From the NCBI GenBank assembly GCA_022800935.1, contig JAAWRH010000017.1, positions 1-64,000 of the forward strand: 64,000 nucleotides of DNA, read 5' to 3'. This DNA comes from Oscillospiraceae bacterium (GTDB lineage Bacteria; Bacillota; Clostridia; Oscillospirales; Ruminococcaceae). The position numbers were made by a program, and so were the translations under genes. How positions within the stretch are numbered: the first letter of the stretch is position 1; each line of letters opens with the position of its first letter. The notes beneath the pieces were generated by a model. That model saw only the letters and a program-made list of their open reading frames with translations. It made no database searches and was not told the DNA's origin. Positions 45,175 through 52,771 of the stretch are shown piece after piece.

Positions 45175-45636
45175 TCAGTCCAAATAAGAGGGCACCCGCC
45201 CTTTTCTGCTCTGCTGCTTCACCGGCGGCTTGTCCTCCTTGGGCTCCGCCGCTGTGGGGACAACCACTTCCCGCTGCTCTTCCACCCTAGAAGCAGGTTT
45301 CCTGATTGTTTCGGAATACCCTGCCGGAGCCGTTTTCATGGGAACCTGTGCCTCAATGATGTCCGGTTCCTCCTTTGTAGAGGACTGCGCCAAGGAATCC
45401 AAAAAGTCCCGGAGGGGATAAAACGCCCCTTCTCTCAGCCGGTAATAGACATACTGCCGCCGCTTCTCCGACTCGACCAGCCCCGAATCCTCCAGCACCT
45501 CCAGATGGCGGCTGACGGTGGACTTGGTAAAGGAGAAGTTTTCGCATATTCCGCTGGCGTTGAGCGGTCCCCCTTGCAGCAGCCGGAGGATTTCCCGGCG
45601 GGTGGGGTCGGACAGGGCTTCCCATGGGTCTTTCAT
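45175..45636 (-). CDS. ArsR-family winged helix regulator with long disordered tail
   Basis: A 153-residue protein: residues 1-78 are an ArsR/SmtB winged helix (WEALSDPTRREILRLL, then TKSTVSRHLEVLEDSGLV), followed by about 70 residues rich in Glu, Lys, Pro and Thr, likely disordered. The usual metal-binding Cys of ArsR is not evident, so it may sense something other than a metal. AGGAGG lies before the ATG. It is convergent with vanT and has a small palindrome in its own promoter. Confidence 0.8.
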   Translation of the reverse strand: MKDPWEALSDPTRREILRLLQGGPLNASGICENFSFTKSTVSRHLEVLEDSGLVESEKRRQYVYYRLREGAFYPLRDFLDSLAQSSTKEEPDIIEAQVPMKTAPAGYSETIRKPASRVEEQREVVVPTAAEPKEDKPPVKQQSRKGRVPSYLD

Positions 45637-45667
45637 TGCGCGCTCCTCCTTTACAGGTTTTGACTCT

Positions 45668-45682
45668 TATACTGGAAGTATA
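45668..45682. promoter_or_regulatory. Candidate operator of the ArsR-family regulator
   Basis: TATACT-GGA-AGTATA is a 15-base inverted repeat about 32 bases upstream of the ArsR start. TATACT on the minus strand may also be the -10 box, so binding would block transcription. Confidence 0.5.
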
Positions 45683-45830
45683 GCATATTATCGGGAAAAA
45701 TGCAAACATTCCAAAAGGAAGCTCCCGGCATGGTCCGGCGGATTTCCTGAGAGCCATATTGATTTATACGCCGGAATCTGGTAAACTATCGCCAGGACAT
45801 TCTTTTCCATTTCAACAAAGGAGCGTTACT

Positions 45831-46460
45831 ATGGTTGACAGCATCTTATTCGACCTGGACGGCACCCTCTGGAACGCCGTTTCCTCCACCCTCCCCGCCT
45901 GGCAGAGGGTTGCCCAGGAGGAGGCCGGAATCTCCCTTACCTACGACGATCTGACCTCTATCATGGGACTCACCCCCGCCGAAATCGGCGCGCGCTTCTT
46001 CCCCTCCTTCCCGCCCGCCGAACAGCTCCGCCTGGCTATGCGGGGCTGCCGGGAGGAGTGTATCGGCTTGGCCGAAACCGGCGGCATCCTCTACCCTGGC
46101 GTCCCCGAAACCCTCCGTGCCCTCTCCCGCTCCTATCCCCTGATGATTGTCAGCAACTGTATGGACGGTTACATTCAGGCCTTCCTGAAGGCCCACCGCC
46201 TGGAGGACTGCTTTGCGGATTACGAATATCCCGAACGCTCCGGACTGCTGAAGGACGGCAACATCCGCCTGGTGGCAGAGCGCAACCGCCTCTCCCATCC
46301 CGTCTATGTCGGAGATACCCAGAAGGACGCCGACTCCGCCAAGGCCGCGGGCGTCCCCTTTCTCTTCGCCTCCTATGGCTTCGGCGACGTCCGGGAGGAG
46401 GACTATCTTGTCCACCTTCAGGATTTCCGCCAGCTTCCCTCTGTTCTGGCCGGTTTATAA
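45831..46460 (+). CDS. HAD-superfamily phosphatase (phosphoglycolate-phosphatase-like)
   Basis: A 209-residue HAD hydrolase with motif I FDLDGTLW (Asp8, Asp10), SNC motif II, a Lys in the third motif region and VGDTQKDADSAKAAG as motif IV. A small cap domain lies between. The likely role is dephosphorylation of a small sugar or nucleotide phosphate; HAD family members cannot be assigned to a substrate by sequence alone. AAAGGAG precedes the ATG. It lies just before recA, with its own start region. Confidence 0.82.
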   Translation: MVDSILFDLDGTLWNAVSSTLPAWQRVAQEEAGISLTYDDLTSIMGLTPAEIGARFFPSFPPAEQLRLAMRGCREECIGLAETGGILYPGVPETLRALSRSYPLMIVSNCMDGYIQAFLKAHRLEDCFADYEYPERSGLLKDGNIRLVAERNRLSHPVYVGDTQKDADSAKAAGVPFLFASYGFGDVREEDYLVHLQDFRQLPSVLAGL

Positions 46461-46473
46461 ACCGAAGCTGAAA

Positions 46474-46485
46474 GAAAATATGTTC
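46474..46485. promoter_or_regulatory. SOS-box-like sequence upstream of recA
   Basis: GAAAATATGTTC differs by one base from the core GAACATATGTTC bound by Gram-positive LexA/DinR. It lies 20 bases upstream of the recA -35 box. Confidence 0.5.
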
Positions 46486-46504
46486 TGAAATTTCCCGAAA
46501 ATGG

Positions 46505-46533
46505 TTGATTTTACTTTGAAGCTATTATATAAT
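46505..46533 (+). promoter_or_regulatory. recA promoter
   Basis: TTGATT (46505-46510), 17 bases, and TATAAT (46528-46533) lie upstream of recA. Confidence 0.75.
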
Positions 46534-46628
46534 GAAAGCAGCCGAAAAAAACGCGGAATTTGAATTTATCGCTTTCCTCCACCGGGACCCCGGCGGAGGA
46601 AAGACAAAAACAGACAGGAGACAGCGAT

Positions 46629-47876
46629 ATGGCAGCAGAAAAGACCAAAAAAGCCGCCGTTGTAAAGGACGCGGAAAAAGAAACAGATAAGGACATTGCG
46701 ATTCAGAACGCCATTCTGCAAATCGAAAAACAGTTTGGCAAGGGTTCCATCATGCGCCTGGGCGAAGCCGTGCAGATGAACGTGGCCTGCATCTCCACCG
46801 GCTCCCTGACCCTGGACGTGGCCCTGGGGGTGGGCGGACTGCCCAGGGGCAGAATCATCGAGATATTCGGGCCGGAGGCCTCCGGCAAGACCACCGTCGC
46901 CCTCCATGTGGTGGCGGAGGCCCAGAAGGCAGGGGGAAAGGCCGCCTTTATCGATGTGGAGCACGCCCTGGACCCGGTATACGCCAAGGCTCTGGGCGTT
47001 GATATCGACAATCTGCTGGTATCCCAGCCGGATACCGGCGAACAGGCCATGGAAATCACCGAGGCCCTGGTGCGCACACAGGCCATTGACGTCATTGTTG
47101 TGGACTCCATCGCGGCCATGGTCCCCAAAGCGGAAATTGAGGGGGAGATGGGTGACACCCATGTGGGCCTCCAGGCCAGGCTGATGTCCCAGGCCCTGCG
47201 CAAGCTGACCAGCTGCATCGGGCGCTCCAACTGCGTGGCCATCTTCATCAACCAGCTCCGGGAAAAGGTGGGCGTGGTGTACGGCAATCCGGAGGTGACT
47301 CCCGGCGGGCGGGCCATGAAGTTCTACTCCTCCGTCCGCCTGGATGTGCGCCGGATTGACACCCTGAAAAACGGCAGCGACGTCATCGGCAACCGGGTCA
47401 AGGTCAAGGTGGTAAAGAACAAGGTCGCTCCCCCCTTCCGGGAGGCGGAGTTTGACATCATCTACGGCAAGGGAATCTCCCGCGTGGGAGAGATTCTGGA
47501 CGCGGCGGTGATGCTGGATATCATCCAGAAGAGCGGCGCATGGTTCAATTACGGCGATGCGCGCCTGGGCCAGGGCCGGGATAACGTCAAGGAGTACATG
47601 CTGCGCAATCCGGAGTTTGCCGAGGACATTGCGGCGCAGGTCATGGCCAACGCCGATAAGCTTTCCAAGCTGCCCAAGGCCAGCAAAAAGAAGAAAAAGG
47701 GCGGAAAGCGCGACCAGGACGACGAGGACCAGGTGGACCTGGATGTGGAGGTTACCGAAGCCGACGATTCCCCCGCGCCTGTCCCCCCTGTCGGGAACGG
47801 CGGAGGTGAACTGGGCGAGAGCCCGTCGCTGGAGGGGATGGAGCAGATTCCCCTGGACGGCGGCCCTGAAGCCTGA
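46629..47876 (+). CDS. recA: Recombinase A
   Basis: RecA (415 aa) drives homologous recombination and activates LexA self-cleavage. It shows GPEASGKTT (Walker A), the VVDSIAAM block and [22 protein letters not shown] (Walker B and L1 region). Its C-terminus carries an extra acidic, Lys-rich tail ([14 protein letters not shown] region) of about 60 residues; length is above the usual 345-355. The ATG at 46629 with AGGAGA upstream is chosen; the frame is open before it. Confidence 0.96.
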   Translation: MAAEKTKKAAVVKDAEKETDKDIAIQNAILQIEKQFGKGSIMRLGEAVQMNVACISTGSLTLDVALGVGGLPRGRIIEIFGPEASGKTTVALHVVAEAQKAGGKAAFIDVEHALDPVYAKALGVDIDNLLVSQPDTGEQAMEITEALVRTQAIDVIVVDSIAAMVPKAEIEGEMGDTHVGLQARLMSQALRKLTSCIGRSNCVAIFINQLREKVGVVYGNPEVTPGGRAMKFYSSVRLDVRRIDTLKNGSDVIGNRVKVKVVKNKVAPPFREAEFDIIYGKGISRVGEILDAAVMLDIIQKSGAWFNYGDARLGQGRDNVKEYMLRNPEFAEDIAAQVMANADKLSKLPKASKKKKKGGKRDQDDEDQVDLDVEVTEADDSPAPVPPVGNGGGELGESPSLEGMEQIPLDGGPEA

Positions 47877-47881
47877 GAAGC

Positions 47882-48535
47882 ATGAAAATTACCGCATTGA
47901 AGCAGGGCCGGGGAAACAAGTGCCATGTGCATGTGGACGGACGGTATCTGCTGACCCTCCACATCCAGGAAGCGGAACGGCACAGCCTGACGAAAGACCG
48001 GGAGGTCACCGGGGCGGAGCTGGACCTTTGGCTGCTGGAATCCCAGACCCTGTTTGCCAAGGACTACGCCATGGCGATTCTCTCCCGGAGAAGCATCTCC
48101 GAAAAGGAGCTGCTGGACAAGCTGCTCCAGAAGCCCCACAGTGAAAACATCTCCCCGGAGGACTGGGAGCAGGCGGCGGAGGCGGCGGTGGAACGGATGA
48201 AGGAGCTGGGGCTGGTGGACGACGAGGACTACGCCGGAAAGCTGGCGCGGGACCTTTCCCACCTGAGGAAGCTGGGCCCCCGGCGCATCCGGCAGGAGCT
48301 GATGCAAAAGGGCGTGGACCGGGAGCTGGCTGAAGAGGCGGTGGAGGATCTGGACCAGAACCCCCAGGAGGACATTATGGAGTTGCTGGAGGGGAAATTT
48401 GCCCGGCTCGCCCAAGCCGCCGCAGAGGGCGAACCAAAGGAGAAGCAAAGGCTGATCGGGCGGCTGCTGCGGATGGGGTACGGATATTCCGACATCCGGC
48501 AGGCGTGGGATCTCTATCTGGAAGACTGGGAATAG
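47882..48535 (+). CDS. recX: Regulatory protein RecX
   Basis: RecX (217 aa), which inhibits RecA filament activity. Composed of helical three-helix repeats (residues 60-210) with the typical KELGLVDDEDYAGKLARDL segment and conserved Arg/Lys residues. Starts 5 bases after recA, typical of the recA-recX operon, so both are made together and translation is likely coupled. Confidence 0.9.
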   Translation: MKITALKQGRGNKCHVHVDGRYLLTLHIQEAERHSLTKDREVTGAELDLWLLESQTLFAKDYAMAILSRRSISEKELLDKLLQKPHSENISPEDWEQAAEAAVERMKELGLVDDEDYAGKLARDLSHLRKLGPRRIRQELMQKGVDRELAEEAVEDLDQNPQEDIMELLEGKFARLAQAAAEGEPKEKQRLIGRLLRMGYGYSDIRQAWDLYLEDWE

Positions 48536-48552
48536 CCGCCATGTCTGATTTT

Positions 48553-48577
48553 TGTCCGCAATCCCACGGGTTGCGGA
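48553..48577 (+). terminator. Hairpin between recX and rimO
   Basis: GTCCGCAA and TTGCGGAC form an 8-bp stem, followed by a short TTTC. It may be a weak terminator or a processing site. Confidence 0.4.
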
Positions 48578-48648
48578 CTTTCGCCATACGCCGCGGTTTT
48601 TTCCGGGCGGGGGATGCCCGCCACATTAACAAGTTAGGGGACAAGAAA

Positions 48649-49995
48649 ATGGCAATTAAAGTTGGGATGGTTTCCCTGGGGTGTTCCAAAAACCAGGTGG
48701 ACGCGGAGATCATGCTCGCCCGCATCCGGGACCGGGGCTTTGAGCTCTGCACCGACGCAGGCTCCTGCGACGTCGTCATCGTCAATACCTGCGGCTTTAT
48801 CGAGGATGCCAAGCGGGAATCCATTGAGAATATCCTGGAGTTCTGCACCCTGAAAAAGGAGGGGCGGATTAAGGCCGTGGTGGTGACAGGATGCCTTGCC
48901 GAGCGTTATCAGCAGGAGATACAGGAGGAAATCCCGGAAGCGGACGTGATACTGGGCATCGGCTCCATGGATAAAATCGTGGAGGCCATCGACAAAGCCC
49001 TGGTGGGGAAAAAGGTGGTTTCCTTTGGAGATAAGTGCAGTCTTCCCCTGGAGGGGGACCGCATCATCAGCAACCTGCCCTTTTTCGCCTACATCAAGGT
49101 GGCGGAGGGGTGCGACAACTTCTGCTCCTTCTGCGCCATCCCCATGATACGGGGCAGATACCGCAGCCGCACCATGGAAAGCATTGTGGAGGAGGCCCGG
49201 AAATTTGCCCGCCACGGGGTGACAGAGCTGAACCTGGTGGCCCAGGACACCACCAAGTACGGGATGGACCTCTACGGAAAGCAGATGCTCCCGGAGCTGC
49301 TGGAGCAGCTCTGCGAAATTGAGGAGCTGCGGTGGATACGGGTGCTCTACTGCTACCCCGAACGAATTGACGACGCCCTGCTGGACGTTATGGCGCGGGA
49401 GCCGAAAATTGTGAAATACATGGACATTCCCCTCCAGCACGCCAGTGCCGGTCTGCTGCGGAAAATGAACCGCCATGGCAGCGGGGAGGAGTATCTGGAG
49501 CTGATTCAAAAAATCCGCCGGAAAATTCCGGGAATCACCCTGCGCACTACCCTGATCGCCGGCTTCCCCGGCGAGACGGAGGAGGACTTCGAGACGCTGT
49601 GCCGGTTTGTCACCCAGGCCAGGTTTGAACGGCTGGGCTGCTTCGCCTACTCCCAGGAGGAGGGCACCAGGGCGGGAGAAATGGAGGACCAGATTGACGA
49701 TGAGGTCAAGCAGCGCCGGGTTGACGCGCTGATGGACCTGCAATATTCCATCGTTCAGCAGCAAAACGAGGCCATGCTGGGAAAAACCTTGGAGGTCCTG
49801 GTGGAGGGCTACGACCGGTATGCCTCCAGCTACTATGGACGCAGCTATATGGACGCGCCCGACATTGATACAAAAATCTTCTTCACCAGTCCCTCCCCGG
49901 TAAAGGCTGGAAGCTTTGTCACCGTCAGGGTGGAGGACGTTATTGATTATGATTTGCTGGGCGTGATAGAACAGCCGGAAGGGAGCGGCGTATGA
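48649..49995 (+). CDS. rimO: Ribosomal protein S12 methylthiotransferase RimO
   Basis: RimO (448 aa) adds a methylthio group to Asp89 of S12. It has an N-terminal UPF0004 domain with a Cys triad binding a [4Fe-4S] cluster, the radical-SAM CxxxCxxC (CDNFCSFCAIP), and a C-terminal TRAM domain (about 380-448). SLGCSKNQVD at the N-terminus is typical. ATG at 48649. It ends by overlapping pgsA (ATGA). Confidence 0.94.
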   Translation: MAIKVGMVSLGCSKNQVDAEIMLARIRDRGFELCTDAGSCDVVIVNTCGFIEDAKRESIENILEFCTLKKEGRIKAVVVTGCLAERYQQEIQEEIPEADVILGIGSMDKIVEAIDKALVGKKVVSFGDKCSLPLEGDRIISNLPFFAYIKVAEGCDNFCSFCAIPMIRGRYRSRTMESIVEEARKFARHGVTELNLVAQDTTKYGMDLYGKQMLPELLEQLCEIEELRWIRVLYCYPERIDDALLDVMAREPKIVKYMDIPLQHASAGLLRKMNRHGSGEEYLELIQKIRRKIPGITLRTTLIAGFPGETEEDFETLCRFVTQARFERLGCFAYSQEEGTRAGEMEDQIDDEVKQRRVDALMDLQYSIVQQQNEAMLGKTLEVLVEGYDRYASSYYGRSYMDAPDIDTKIFFTSPSPVKAGSFVTVRVEDVIDYDLLGVIEQPEGSGV

Positions 49996-50561
49996 ATCTG
50001 CCAAACAAATTGACCATGCTCCGTATGGTGATGATTCCCTTGTTTCTTGTGTGCCTGTTTCTGCTTAGTGCCCCATGGAACTATCTGCTGGCGCTGGTAT
50101 TATTCATTGCGGCCTCCCTCACCGACCTGCTGGACGGGAGAATCGCCCGGAGCCGCGGGCTTGTCACCGACTTTGGAAAGCTGATGGATCCCCTGGCAGA
50201 CAAGCTCCTGGTGATGTCGGCGATGGTCTCCTATGTTTATCTGGGATGGGTTCACGCCGTTGTGGTCATTTTTATACTGGCCAGGGAATTTCTGGTGACG
50301 GCAATCCGTCAGATTGCCGCAAGCAAGGGAACGGTTCTCGCCGCCGACAAATGGGGAAAGCTCAAAACCGTCAGTCAGATGATCTGGATATGCTTCTACC
50401 TGCTGGGGTGCTGGCTGGGTTCCACCTTCGATATGCCTGGGTTCTATATTGTCCTGTTTGGGTGGACAGGTTGGATTCTGACAGCTGTTGTGGTATTCCT
50501 CACCCTCTTTTCCGGATTCAACTATCTGAAAAATAACTGGGATTTGTTCCGCGACGCTTGA
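49992..50561 (+). CDS. pgsA: CDP-diacylglycerol-glycerol-3-phosphate 3-phosphatidyltransferase
   Basis: PgsA (189 aa) makes phosphatidylglycerophosphate, the precursor of phosphatidylglycerol and cardiolipin. The CDP-alcohol phosphotransferase motif is present as DGRIARS with the downstream G(x3)D(x3)D (GKLMDPLADK), and about five membrane helices are predicted. Overlaps rimO by 4 bases. Confidence 0.93.
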   Translation: MNLPNKLTMLRMVMIPLFLVCLFLLSAPWNYLLALVLFIAASLTDLLDGRIARSRGLVTDFGKLMDPLADKLLVMSAMVSYVYLGWVHAVVVIFILAREFLVTAIRQIAASKGTVLAADKWGKLKTVSQMIWICFYLLGCWLGSTFDMPGFYIVLFGWTGWILTAVVVFLTLFSGFNYLKNNWDLFRDA

Positions 50562-50594
50562 GATATTACGGTAATAGGATGGTAACAGAAAGCT

Positions 50595-51290
50595 ATGGAA
50601 AAAGAAAAGCGCCTGTCTGACAGCGTGGCAGATGAGATTCTGAACATGATAACCATTGAAAAGCGCTTCCGCCCCGGCGACAAGCTCCCCAATGAAAACG
50701 AGCTGTCCACCACCCTCCAAATCAGCCGCACCACCCTGCGGGAGGCCATCCGGATACTGGCCACCAACGGGATACTGGAAATCCAGCGGGGGCGGGGCAC
50801 CTTTGTGGCCGCCCGCCTGGATGTGGCGGACAATGTGATGCTGGAACCCCTTACAGCGGCCAGGGACAAGATGACCGCCAAGGACCTGTACGAAATGCGG
50901 CTGATCTTTGAGCCGGAGGCCGCCTATCTTGCGGCCCTGCGGGCCACCGAACGGGAGCGCAGGCGCATTGCGGACCTGGGGCGGCAGGTGGAGGAAAAGC
51001 TGGTCCGGGGGGAAAACCGCGCCAACGAGGAGCAGGCCTTTCACAAATCCATCGCCAAGGCCACCCACAACGAGTTCATGCGCCAACTGATGCCGGTGAT
51101 CTACAAGGCCATTGACAAGGGGATTCTCCTTTCGGAGAACAATGACCGGGTTGCTCAGGACACCCTCACCGACCACAGGATGATTGTGAATTTTCTGGAG
51201 GCTGGCAACGCCGAGGGGGCAAGGTGCGCCATGAAGATACACATCCTTCACGCCATGCAGAACCTAGGGCTGGATACGGACTTGAAATAG
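50595..51290 (+). CDS. FadR/GntR-family transcriptional regulator
   Basis: A 231-residue regulator with an N-terminal winged helix (GDKLPNENELSTTLQISRTTLREAIRIL type) and a C-terminal FCD-like helical effector domain (YEMRLIFEPEAAYLAALRA, then HKSIAKATHN with metal-binding His residues). Members respond to organic acids such as lactate, pyruvate or sugar acids. It sits 33 bases after pgsA, but the pair need not be functionally linked. The target is unknown. Confidence 0.85.
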   Translation: MEKEKRLSDSVADEILNMITIEKRFRPGDKLPNENELSTTLQISRTTLREAIRILATNGILEIQRGRGTFVAARLDVADNVMLEPLTAARDKMTAKDLYEMRLIFEPEAAYLAALRATERERRRIADLGRQVEEKLVRGENRANEEQAFHKSIAKATHNEFMRQLMPVIYKAIDKGILLSENNDRVAQDTLTDHRMIVNFLEAGNAEGARCAMKIHILHAMQNLGLDTDLK

Positions 51291-51348
51291 TAGAATACTG
51301 ATATAGCAAGAAAAGCATCTGAAGTTCTTGGAAAGGGAGGCGTGATTT

Positions 51349-51924
51349 ATGGCGTTACCGGCAAAAAAGGAGCATTATACATTCGCGGACATCCTTGCAT
51401 GGGAGGGAAATGAGCGGGTGGAAATTATTAACGGAGAGATTTTCCTGATGGCTTCGCCGTTCAGGGTTCATCAGGAAATCAGTGGAGAGCTATTCCGGCA
51501 GCTCGCAAACTTTCTGGAGGGGAAGAAATGCCGGGTGTATGCGGCCCCATTTGCCGTCCGTCTCTTTGAGAAGGATGGTGACAATCCGGAAGACGTTGAC
51601 ACAATGGTGGAACCGGATATTACCGTGGTATGTGATAAAGATAAGCTGGACAAACACGGCTGCAAAGGCGCACCGGATATGGTGATTGAAATTCTTTCCC
51701 CCTCCACCCGTCGGCATGACCGGCTTGTCAAGCTGGGTTTATACCAACAGGCAGGGGTACGGGAATATTGGATTGTAGATCCGGAAAATAAATCTGTACA
51801 GGTTTTTTTGCAGGACGGCAGCAGCTTCCTCAAAATCCATGAAGACTATGGGCGGGAAGACATAGCAAAGGTCAATGTCCTTGACGGCTGTTTTATTGAG
51901 CTGAGCAAGGTGTTTTCGGAATAG
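51349..51924 (+). CDS. Uma2-family (PD-(D/E)XK nuclease-like) protein
   Basis: A 191-residue protein of the Uma2/DUF820 family, whose fold is that of restriction-type nucleases. The likely catalytic residues are in EPDITVV and the EILSPST stretch, followed by EYWIVDP. Biological role unknown; these are abundant in cyanobacteria and scattered in Firmicutes. GGGAGG precedes the ATG. It stands alone between a regulator and an XRE gene and is modestly AT-rich, which fits recent gain. Confidence 0.72.
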   Translation: MALPAKKEHYTFADILAWEGNERVEIINGEIFLMASPFRVHQEISGELFRQLANFLEGKKCRVYAAPFAVRLFEKDGDNPEDVDTMVEPDITVVCDKDKLDKHGCKGAPDMVIEILSPSTRRHDRLVKLGLYQQAGVREYWIVDPENKSVQVFLQDGSSFLKIHEDYGREDIAKVNVLDGCFIELSKVFSE

Positions 51925-52008
51925 ATGGAGCAATGCCCATGCGCTGTAAAGTAACACACAAAAAATAGAGCAAAACAGCGGTTTTACAAAGATGTTAAAA
52001 TGCGTTGC

Positions 52009-52037
52009 TTGCGGCAACAGGCAATTCCTCCTATAAT
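52009..52037 (+). promoter_or_regulatory. Promoter of the XRE membrane regulator
   Basis: TTGCGG (52009-52014), 17 bases and TATAAT (52032-52037) lie 35 bases before the start codon. Confidence 0.6.
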
Positions 52038-52072
52038 AGTGGCAGCGGCAGAAAGAAAGGAGGTTACCCCTG

Positions 52073-52582
52073 ATGCTCAGCGAAAATCTGAAAGCAATCA
52101 GAAAATCAAAAGGACTTTCACAGCAGGAGCTTGCTGTGAAGCTCAACGTCGTGCGGCAGACAGTTTCTAAATGGGAGCAAGGACTGTCAGTTCCCGATTC
52201 TGATATGTTGATTTCCATATCGGAAGCGTTTGAAACACCTGTAAGTGCGTTGTTGGGTGAAATTGTCATTGAAACGGAGGTTGACAGCTTAAAAGCCATT
52301 TCGGAAAAATTGGAGGTGATAAATTTGCAGTTGGCACAAAGAAAAACCACGAGAAGAAAAATGATTCAGTGGTCGCTTATTTCATTATGCGCAGTCATCG
52401 TAATCCTTTTTGCAATCTTATTGGCATTGGAAAGTCCTTATTTGGGGTGGGATTATGGCGACCCCGAAACCGCTGTTCTCGGAGTGGCGTTTCATTCATT
52501 AGAATGGCTGTTCGTCCGAGTGGCACCGGTTATCCTGATTGGTGCAGTCATTGGAATCTGCGTAACGCAGAAGAAAGAATGA
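52073..52582 (+). CDS. XRE helix-turn-helix protein with two membrane segments
   Basis: A 169-residue protein: residues 1-65 are an XRE DNA-binding domain (GLSQQELAVKLNVVRQTVSKWEQG), then a charged linker, then two hydrophobic helices (about 103-122 and 143-163). Such membrane-tethered regulators usually sense cell-envelope signals. AAAGGAGG precedes the ATG. It is followed by a strong terminator, so it is a single-gene unit, AT-richer than its surroundings. Confidence 0.78.
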   Translation: MLSENLKAIRKSKGLSQQELAVKLNVVRQTVSKWEQGLSVPDSDMLISISEAFETPVSALLGEIVIETEVDSLKAISEKLEVINLQLAQRKTTRRKMIQWSLISLCAVIVILFAILLALESPYLGWDYGDPETAVLGVAFHSLEWLFVRVAPVILIGAVIGICVTQKKE

Positions 52583-52605
52583 AGACATTTATCTTTACTT
52601 TCAGT

Positions 52606-52640
52606 GAAAAGGCGGGCAGCCGAAGCTGTCCGCCTTTTTT
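52606..52640 (+). terminator. Rho-independent terminator after the XRE gene
   Basis: AAAGGCGGGCAGC pairs with GCTGTCCGCC around CGAA and is followed by six T. Confidence 0.87.
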
Positions 52641-52771
52641 GGCGAAAATAGGTGGGGCGACACTCCCACATCTCCAACAAGGGCGACGGCTGCCCGTTCC
52701 GTCCTCTTACTTCCGCTTAAAGATAGGTCAATGATACACTTAATTGGAGAAGAAATCAAGTATCTTTTTTA

